Source of the DNA: Incurvaria masculella
Taxonomy: Eukaryota > Arthropoda > Insecta > Lepidoptera > Incurvariidae
Direction of reading: 5' to 3'
Length of the DNA stretch: 64,000 nt
Assembly: GCA_946894095.1 (NCBI GenBank)
Contig: OX335644.1
Location: forward strand, 13,683,595 to 13,747,594
Position 1 is the stretch's first letter. Every line of letters begins with the position of its first letter. Shown here piece by piece: positions 57,201 to 64,000 of the stretch. The position numbers and the translations under genes were made by a program. The notes beneath the pieces were generated by a model. It made no database searches, was not told the DNA's origin, and was given only the letters and a program-made list of their open reading frames with translations.

Positions 57201-59504
57201 GAAATTGTTTTCGCTGCAAGTAATATGACTATATTAAACTTTTGTTATGAATTCGTGGCTTAAAGTGCAATACTTTTTGCGTTATGTGTGCAAACAACTT
57301 TATATGGGTCGGAACAGCCTTAAGTGCAGCAAAGTAACGTTGATATTTTTAATTGCAATCATGGTTCGTTTAAAAAATATATTAAAAACATTTTGGAATG
57401 ACAGTCATCTTTATTGTTTGGTTATTTATAAAGGCGTACATATTATCATATTATTATCTTTATATTTTCTTTTTTTTTTTTGGTTTAAATATATCAATAA
57501 TAGTATAATAACAATATGTATAAATATACTATATAATCTTTATATGAATACTTATATGTTTAGTGGTTACATATACAAATGCATCGCAGTGTTAATGTTT
57601 AATGTTTTCTGCATGTTATCGCAGGTATTTTATTCAGTGCACAAGAAAAAAATAATAATACATAGACACCTAGGTACTTTGTCAGCTATTTAAATACCAT
57701 ATTTTTGAACTCTGTGGCATCTGGTGTTGTGTAATGACTTGTTGTGTATTTTATTGTAATACTATGCTTGTTTTTGTGTCATTACATGTTAAGATGCTCT
57801 AAATAAAGAAAAAAAAAAAAAAGAATTACAAGGACAGCAACTTACACAGATTTAATTCACAAACGTGAATGCATTGTTTGACATGTTTTTAAGAGGATAA
57901 TGAGTTGATCGAGTTCCATGCAATGGCTCGTGTCTGTTTCCTTAGTAAAATTAAGAAATACTTTTCTGAAAATTTGTACGAGAGCTACGTCCGTATGTTT
58001 TTCACCTAATTATCCTAATTGTTGTTACCTCAATGCGGTCCCAGTCAATGTCGAGTGATTTGACGCCGACGGCGCACGCGCTCCGCGCCCTCTTCCGCGA
58101 TCGCTCGCGCGCGCGCTCCCGCGCTAGGCCGACGAGGCGCGCGTGCGCCGCCTCCACCGCGCGCACGCGCGCCGTCCGCTCCGACATGCCGCGCGCGAAG
58201 GTGACCAGCAGCGCGCGGTCGCGACGCCGCTCCACGTCGACGCGCGCGACGGCCGCCGCCCGCGATCTCTGCCCCGCGGCGCGCTCGAATCGTTGACGCA
58301 GCTCCTCCTGCTTCACCTGGGCCTCGGTCGCAGACACCTGCCAGAACGCGATAGCCTCGTGTTGCTTGCAAACATTACAGCCACTGAAGAGAGGAAGGAG
58401 AAGTGGCATGTGGTCAATATAGTTTCTCCGCCGTATGGTCAAAGTGACCAGATATAATTAAATGGGAATCCGGCGGCACGTCGTATGCCCCACAGTCGAG
58501 CAAGACATTTCCCACCCACACAAACATGGCATGTACGTTTAAATTGGGTTGGTAGTTTTACACAGTCAATCACAAAAATCTTTTAACTAAATTATACTCT
58601 TTAGCAATTCACGGGTCCCTGCTTCGATGGTGCTGATGGATGCATTGATTGCAGCGTGTTACAGTGAATGGTTACTTTTCTGATTGATTTTTTGTCTCAT
58701 CTGGCGTGCCTCAGGGTTCCCATCTTGGGCCTCTTTTTTTCCTAATTTATGTTAATAATCTCGGTAAAAACATTCGTCATAGTAAATTCATAATGCATGC
58801 CGATGACCTTAAATTATATCACATTATCAAAAGTACAGACGACTGCAAGTTACTTCGAGAGGACCTGGTGGACAGGAAAACAGAGTGTGGGAAGACCACC
58901 CGCCAGGTAGGACGACGTCATAAAGTGCGTCGGCTGAAAGCAGCGGAAAGCGGTTGAGGGCTGGGAGGACTGGAGGAAAATTTAAGAGGCGTGTGTCCAT
59001 CAGTGGACGCAAACACGTTGATTGACTGACACCATATAATAATTACGCATAATAAACACGTGGTAACTTGATTGTGTTGCTGATGCCACTAATGTCACTG
59101 AGAGCGGCTGGGTGGGAGGTCGCCCGCGATCCAGTTCTAAAAGGTAATATCCTAAACTGATTTCGGACAGATTTTGCCACAGATTCTATTCAAATCGGGG
59201 ATTTGGTAAAATATTTAGATAGTTTCCCTGTAGATTAGATGTACCAAAGCTAGAAAGCTCTGATTTACGGGGACAATCATGGAATTGCTGGGTTTCCATG
59301 ATTTATAATCTTTTGTTATAAACCTTTTGTGACAGAATCGAGCTACTGTACTCTGCCGTGAACTGGTTCCAGACATCTCCGACGAAGTGACTCTCCAGCT
59401 CTTGCCATTTTACAAAATGTGCTCGCTCTCTCTGCTCTACTTCAGCCTTGCTTCTTAACAGCTCTTCCGCAGTCCTTTTTGTGTCCATAAATGTATACTC
59501 ACAA
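51222..59504 (-). CDS. Unrecognised multi-exon gene with coiled coil and DDVxM repeats
   Basis: Minus strand, ten coding exons: 59488(59504)..59324, 58364..58029, 55178..54534, 54403..54299, 53911..53726, 53137..52964, 52199..52064, 51846..51769, 51590..51534, 51391..51222; 683 residues from ATG 59488. Every junction has AG/GT sites, and phases agree throughout (six 0, then 1,1,1). Residues 1-167 are charged and helical (TAEELLRSKAEVEQRERAHF; ELRQRFERAAGQRSRAAAVA), likely coiled coil. Exon 3 has YRAPPPPRREN and a run of related units: KDDVAT, VDDIAM, TDDVTM, MDDVAM (twice), LEDVPV. Later exons are Pro/Ala-rich (PLPPPTAATAAPPPPLGD), then TYDFTHMLGG, SMFGG, FSTFG and the end GFNFNFQAKKKGGFFSLFN. 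No family recognised; nuclear or cytoskeletal scaffold is only a guess. Exon 2 abuts a family A repeat 14 bp from its acceptor. The 5' end may extend upstream. Confidence 0.75.
53265..53563 (-). repeat. Dispersed family C, copy 4 (in an intron of the unrecognised gene)
   Basis: aaaataccggtcaagtgcga, gccggactcgcacacgaagg ... ttcatgagatacagccctgt ... ggcttagtaatagggttccg. Well preserved. Confidence 0.8.
55179..56241. other. Intron of the minus-strand gene with family B fragments
   Basis: 55320-55400 (gcattcccagatggattttg, tgccatgccaagaacttgca) and 55905-56060 (aaggaaggacctggcatagc, acctagtttccatgtgggtt) are decayed copies of dispersed family B. 56060-56110 matches the piece near 1570-1620. No exon seen. 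Confidence 0.5.
56242..56878. mobile_element. Non-autonomous hAT-type element with 8-bp target duplication
   Basis: Ends cagtggcgtaacta and gttacgccactg are inverted repeats of the hAT form. Flanks are accctcag on both sides (56234-56241 and 56879-56886), a perfect 8-bp duplication as hAT transposases make. 637 bp, no transposase frame. In an intron of the minus-strand gene. Confidence 0.93.
56955..57323. mobile_element. TTAA-flanked MITE with about 140-bp inverted repeats
   Basis: Starts ttaaggatgttccgacccat and ends atgggtcggaacagccttaa. The arms match over about 140 bp (aaacattgcactttaaggca against the complement of gtggcttaaagtgcaatact, and cacaatttcaggtttaatgg). TTAA at both edges is typical of piggyBac-type insertion. 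No ORF of its own. Confidence 0.88.
57324..57884. other. AT-rich intronic sequence
   Basis: About 80% A+T by inspection. A 148-codon open frame (57247-57693) begins inside the MITE and is Tyr/Ile/Leu/Phe-biased, as expected of chance reading through AT-rich DNA. No gene supported. Confidence 0.5.
57885..58012 (+). mobile_element. Solo arm of MITE family 2
   Basis: ttaagaggataatgagttga, tcgagttcc, atggctcgtgtctgtttcct, gctacgtccgtatg. Equivalent to one arm of the element at 5201-5490; the second arm is absent. It lies within 20 bp of the donor site of the second exon of the minus-strand gene. Confidence 0.7.
58379..58560 (-). repeat. Dispersed family A, copy 4
   Basis: ccactgaagagaggaaggag aagtggcatgtggtcaata, then gccgtatggtcaaagtgacc, gggaatccggcggcacgtcg tatgccccacagtcgagc and cccacccacacaaac. 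Its pyrimidine-rich minus-strand end lies 14 bp from the splice acceptor of an exon at 58364. Confidence 0.7.
58690..59030 (+). pseudogene. Jockey RT fragment fused to an RTE-like 3' end
   Basis: From 58700 the frame reads VPQGSHLGPLFFLIYVNNLG, MHADDLKLYHIIKSTDDCKL LREDL: the Jockey-clade reverse-transcriptase block with ADD (usual FADD changed to HADD). At about 58865 it changes abruptly to a segment that is the reverse complement of 30890-31060 (ggacaggaaaacagagtgtg ... cagtggacgcaaacacgttg attgactgac), the end found with the RTE-type remnant. A chimera of two elements; not coding for a full enzyme. In an intron of the minus-strand gene. Confidence 0.7.
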
Positions 59505-61040
59505 CTGAAATGGTAAAGATAAGAGCAGGTTTTTTCTTTCTCTTCATCTTGCTGCAGGTAACTGGCCTATGTTTGGTTCACTGAAGATTATGAGAGGGTC
59601 ATCAAACTACTTAAATGCACTCATATTTTTTTGGTTGATTAGATACGCTCACTAGTTCTTAAAGTATAGAGCCATTATTTTTAAATGCCAAATGCATGGT
59701 TATACCGGTTCGATTGCATTCACATTCCATTTTTCACACACGTTTATTATTTTGCAAAATCTAGACAAAGTCTAGTTTTTTACATTTTTGATTAACAATT
59801 CATGCCGTAAATATTACACAACCATTCATACAAATGAAAGAAGTAAATAAATGTTTTAAAAACATTACCTTACCTTTGTTATCGTTGTGAAATGAACTGT
59901 TCGTAGGTACTAGGTAGGTATTATACTATCTATACTGTACTGCTAACCTCATACAACGTACAAAACTCGCCGAAAACTGGTTATTTTCGCTGGTACTATG
60001 ACATTTCTAACCAGCGCCATCTCCCTCACTACCAGAACTAGTTACACCGTAATTAAACTCAAAATTAGTTCCTAATGTTGCCTAGGTAGGTGTGATAAAA
60101 ACGTTACATTTTAACTAAAAATTAAGTAATATAATTGTAATAAAAAAATATCATCGATATTAATTGATTTTTTTTCTGTATTCTGAAATATTAACTGCAA
60201 CGCCATCTGTTGACTTTTATTATCCCTATTCCCCTATTCAATACTTGTATGAAGTTAGTAATCTTTCCCTACCATCATTTATCTGTACCTATGTGTAAAT
60301 CGACTGTGCTACTGTTTGACTTCAACCCACCTTCGGTCGGAAGAAGTCAAGCCACGGCAAAGACCTCCCATTCTACTGGTATGGGCCCAATCGTGCCTAG
60401 ACCCTCCATCTATTTTCTTTTTTTGTGTTTGCAGTGCGTCATTAATGCGGTGTTGGCCTGCAACATACATATTTTTATATTACTTACTTGACATAGATGA
60501 ATTAAATCACTCCTGCATGTTTGAAAATTTACGGCTTTTCACGCAGCGGAAGGAGACATTCTCCGACGTTTCGAGCTGATCGTTCAGCCCGTTGTCAATC
60601 GCGGTAATCTCAAAAGTATCTTAAAATCACTCCTACCATGAAGACATAAGTACCTTTCCACCACTTTCCAGAACCGTTGTGATGTAATGTTCTATGCAGA
60701 AACAATGTATTTATATTTTAATCATGTGTTTATTTACGAATAAAATGTTTTCGTACCGCACTTTAGTCTGAGTCACTGTAACTCAACTTTCGAGCTTTAG
60801 CCTCATGAGATAACACAATATTTCGAACGATTTTGTGCAGCGCGGATTTACACATTTGCCGCCAGTAGGCTATTCAAATGTTGCCGCCCTACAGACCTTT
60901 ACAATTCGATACCCTCTTAACCATTTATTTGTCAATGAACTTTTTACTTTTATATTTGTGTACTATCTTTCTAATTACACAACCTCTTTCCCCTAATTAA
61001 TATGATTGTGAACTAGGCGATTGATGTGTCAGTTCCTAAA
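59505..61040. other. Upstream region of the minus-strand gene
   Basis: AT-rich. Around 60530-60600 a phrase (ctcgaaacgtcgg in minus orientation) is of the kind seen in retroelement tails. I could not place an exon here, although one may link the ATG exon at 62.6 kb with the exon at 59.4 kb. Confidence 0.35.
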
Positions 61041-62325
61041 ATATTTTTTTCAACCCAACGACTTAGTTAAAACTCCACAAGCAATCGTTTTGTAAGTTTT
61101 GTAAGTGCAATAAAAAAGAAATGGAGTCGAAGACGGAGAGTCTGATACTATCGTCCCTGTTGAAGTTTGCATGTCTGGAGATTTCAATGGATTCTCGAAC
61201 CAAGCGTTGCATATAGTACTTTTCTGCTGCCAAGTAACCACACTATGGTTACTTGGTCGAATCTTATCCAGTGATTACTCCCGCTCTCGAGGACATGCTC
61301 ACATATGGCTGACTTGTAACGTTCGTTATTCTTCACCGCCTTGATATGCTCCGTTACCCTTGTTTGAATACTTCGCGAGGAGGCAAAACATGTCGGCCAA
61401 GCACGGCATTGCACACCGGAAAAGTATCAAGTTTTCAAAACATTATGTACAGCGACGGTGTAAATCTAAGAACATATCTCAATAAATAAATAAAAAAATA
61501 CCTCAGCCTAAAATTAATAATCAATGGGTAACTTGCATCGTTATAATGGCAACACTTCCCCGTAGCCGCGAAGATGCGCCTGGTAACGTTTTGAAATGGA
61601 ATTAAAGCCAATTTATTTCCTTTGCGTCCTTGAAGAACTTTCGCACCTTAAAAAAAAACAATCTCTCTAACTCCACTTTTGTAGACCTTAGGTATGATTT
61701 AACGCGTTCAACATTCCGAAAAACATTCGACAAAGACAGAGGACCGCATATGGGGAAATCCGTTTGCCGAATTATTTCGAAGAAATGAAGTGCCCTTGCC
61801 AGGATCTTCCCTATAAAGGACACGCTCACAATAGCACGGTTACATCGAATTGAATCCCCTTTTCATTTAATATGATGTTACCATCCGGCCAGGCTTACAA
61901 TGGAAGGGAAAGAGATTATAGCTCGCATTCGTGACAGACCTCACGAGGTCTCGACGACTTCTCGTTTGAGGAGCAAGGACCCGAGCCCTGAGCTTCGAGT
62001 CGGTGTATTGAAACTAAACTGAACTGATAACAAACAAATATTTATTTTGGGAAGCTTGCCTTAGAAAGGTTTCCATTATTTTTGCTGTTACTATGAATGG
62101 GACACGTGACATTACCGTGCATTGAGAAAATAGCCTTTCAGTGGCATCTGGCAGCATTGACATATGTGTATTTCAGGTCTAGTTCACGATAAATAAGAAG
62201 TTCCATGATTGCTTTTATCCATACAATGTAATATTATAAAAATATTTTTTTCAACCCAACGACTTAGTTAAAACTCCACAAGCAATCGTTTTGTAAGTTT
62301 TGTAAGTGCAATAAAAATAGAAACT
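61041..62325 (-). mobile_element. Degraded Penelope-like element with GIY-YIG fragment and direct terminal repeats
   Basis: Minus-strand frame at 61414-61184 reads SRSIQTRVTEHIKAVKNNER YKSAICEHVLESGSNHWIRF D, matching the GIY-YIG endonuclease end of Penelope-like retroelements (RS..TR..EH......KSA..EH....H). An 80-bp direct repeat (ttcaacccaacgacttagtt, aaaactccacaagcaatcgt, tttgtaagttttgtaagtgc) bounds the region at 61041-61120 and 62245-62325, comparable to the pseudo-LTRs of such elements. No reverse transcriptase seen between; other repeats occupy part of the interior. Confidence 0.55.
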
Positions 62326-62542
62326 ATTCCGATGAAAATCCATGGAGAAAACATGCGGAGGAACATGGGGCTGTGCATAATGGCTGGGCAATCGCAACCT
62401 TAAAAAAACACTGTTCGAGTTTACACACGCGTGAAAATTATTACGTATGTACTTAACTGCTTGTTTATCAAAGGTCCAATGTTAAGTTCTAATTATTCAA
62501 CTCTGGTTAGAAAAACATGATTTGTGCGTAAGGTTTACTCAC

Positions 62543-62642
62543 ATTTATATGTTTCCTGGTGTATTGTTAGTTTAACGTTGACCAGTTTAGCGCAATCCGC
62601 AGCATTATCTAATTCTTCTAACCCATTACTATCTGGATTCAT
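62543..62642 (-). CDS. Possible first coding exon (minus strand)
   Basis: ATG at 62642, after an in-frame stop, reads MNPDSNGLEELDNAADCAKL VNVKLTIHQETYK and meets a strong donor (gtgagt) at phase 1. Position and strand suit the 5' end of the gene at 51.2-59.5 kb, but direct joining to the exon at 59504 gives a stop in the wrong frame. An extra exon, or a different gene, must be involved. Confidence 0.4.
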
Positions 62643-63241
62643 TTTAAATCTAGAAATTATGTTCTTTTAGTTTTACGATGATTTCATCGACAGATGATTC
62701 AAACTCTTCCTCACAGCAAAGTGTCTGGAAATGGCGGGAAACGGCAAAGACAATGCTCAAGTATCAAACTCTAGTCTATGGTTATTACTTTTTTAATTAC
62801 GGCTGGAATAAGTCCGTTTTGCCAATACAGTGTACTTCAAAGTAAATGGTCATTCGGCAATCTTTCTGCTATAGGAAGTTCCAAACTCGTTACAACAAAT
62901 TCCATTAAATATCTATGAAAGCATTCAAAGTAGACAATACACGACTCGGCAACGGGCGCGGGCATAATTAAATTGAGAGCGTGCGTTTTTGAAACGCATA
63001 AACAACGTTCACAAATTTCAAGTTCACACATAGTGAACCTGTCAAAACTTAGTACGGGTTTAGCACCGGACTAATCATACAAAAACCGGTTTAGTCCAGC
63101 GTATTAAAGTTAGTCCGCCTACTCTGAATACGGCTGTTATTCTTTTACATCAATGACAATGCAAATACTGCCAAATCGACTCGACGAAATCGTTTACCGC
63201 TACAAATCCCGTACGGGGCACGTCCCGCCTGGGTTCATCTT
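62643..63241. other. Spacer, possible promoter side of the minus-strand gene
   Basis: No supported exon or repeat with a second copy in the window. Confidence 0.35.
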
Positions 63242-63599
63242 GGGGTCTACTCATGAAAGCGAACACGAAAAGTTTTCGTGCTCGCTTCTGTCAAACTCTA
63301 TTTATATATTCATTTTTTCTACAAAGATTGACAGCAGCGAATACGAGAACTTCTCGCTTTCGCTTTCCTGAGTAGATATGCTGCATAAAGGATAGCATGT
63401 AGATATGCTCAGGCAAGCGAAAACGAATTAGTTACAGATGAAACTGAGACGCTTTCGACCGACATCAAAATTGTATGAATAATTAGAAAGGGACAACTCT
63501 AGGTTGACTCATAGCTGGCATTTCATGAGTACGAAATCGTTGAAACTCACCGGTATGTCACGAGTGATTCACAGGTGAGAATCTCATGAGTAGACCCCC
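63242..63599. mobile_element. Small inverted-repeat element
   Basis: Ends ggggtctactcatga and ctcatgagtagacccc are inverted repeats of about 15 bp, 358 bp apart. The interior is rich in short palindromes (gcgaacacgaaaagttttcg tgctcgc). Non-coding MITE-like structure; flanking duplication not clear. Confidence 0.6.
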
Positions 63600-63799
63600 T
63601 GCCCGTGCCGTGAATCATCCTTCATGTATTGCCAACAAAACTTTTACTGTAAGCAACTTTTTGCCCTATTATCTAACAAATGCTAGCATTAAATTAACTT
63701 TTTAGTGAGTTATAGCCGATATAGCTACGAAGGACTGTAGGAACTACACCATATACTTTGACGCATACGCACACTTAATATGGCAATAGTCCCGGCTTT

Positions 63800-64000
63800 T
63801 TTTTATTGTGTTTTATGCAACCTGACATGGTTGGCTACTACCACACAACTACCGTTATGATATGAGTTCAATACACCACATTCCCGAAGGAATTAGGTGC
63901 CATGCCAGGACCTTCCCTTTATGAGCACGGCTACATTGAACTGGATGGAAATCACGGACAATTTTTCATTGCCGCTTCGACCATCTTTTCATCCAATGCG
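63800..64000 (+). repeat. Dispersed family B, best-preserved copy (runs off the window)
   Basis: tttatgcaacctgacatggt tggctac ... cgaaggaattaggtgccatg ccaggaccttccctttatga gcacggctacattgaactgg ... cattgccgcttcgaccatct. Continues past the last base. Confidence 0.75.

Noticed and set aside
57247..57693. 148-codon ORF rich in Ile, Tyr and Phe
   Set aside because: Begins within a MITE arm and runs through extremely AT-rich DNA; no motif, no splice context.
1..64000. tRNA or rRNA genes
   Set aside because: I found no cloverleaf with A and B boxes or rRNA-like segment by reading; a tRNAscan-SE run would be the proper test.

Overview
The window looks like nuclear DNA of a moth or butterfly (Lepidoptera). 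The reasons are small GT-AG-spliced genes with insect homologues, AT-rich spacers, and many dispersed repeats of types common in lepidopteran genomes. Nothing in it is bacterial. All calls come from reading the sequence; no database search was run.

Layout, left to right. 0-2.6 kb holds repeats and a dead mariner transposase. 2.7-4.7 kb holds the main exon of a divergent ionotropic receptor. 4.9-6.5 kb is a nest of palindromic MITEs sitting in TTAA-like sites. 7.9-10.9 kb is a two-exon THAP/P-element-type transposase with all three catalytic acidic residues present; its first exon is only 77 bp. 12.5-17.1 kb and 23.1-29.2 kb are two tandem paralogous UDP-glycosyltransferase (UGT) genes. Each has four exons with the same intron phases (0, 1, 2), and both reassemble into complete 508- and 507-residue proteins. 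In the second gene, the splice acceptor and the start of the last exon have been amplified into a 12-unit, 104-bp tandem array.

30.9-31.9 kb holds broken RTE-type and pogo-type elements. 32.3-40.0 kb is a nearly intact Ty3/gypsy LTR retrotransposon: two 1018-bp LTRs that differ at only two positions by eye, a 4-bp target duplication, gag, pol in the -1 frame, and a slippery A AAA AAC heptamer just before the gag stop. It has no env. 41.8-43.3 kb (minus) may be a small two-exon membrane-protein gene.

46.7-50.4 kb (plus) carries Rpp20/POP7 (RNase P/MRP subunit, three exons). TMEM203 starts 31 nt after the Rpp20 stop codon, which suggests a dicistronic or alternatively spliced transcript. 51.2-59.5 kb (minus) is a ten-exon gene of about 683 residues that I assembled by splice-site and phase agreement; I do not recognise it. 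It has an N-terminal coiled coil, a DDVxM-type internal repeat and a low-complexity Pro/Ala/Gly/Phe-rich C-terminus. A separate possible first exon lies at 62.6 kb. The remaining space is repeats: hAT and piggyBac-like MITEs, Jockey/CR1-type and RTE-type LINE pieces, a probable Penelope fragment, and several dispersed families.

The two UGTs probably conjugate small lipophilic compounds with sugar in the ER (detoxification), and the ionotropic receptor is a chemosensory type. The other genes are housekeeping or unknown. I see no operon-like system. The most unusual structures are the UGT exon-acceptor array, the Rpp20/TMEM203 arrangement, the unrecognised minus-strand gene and the P-like transposase.
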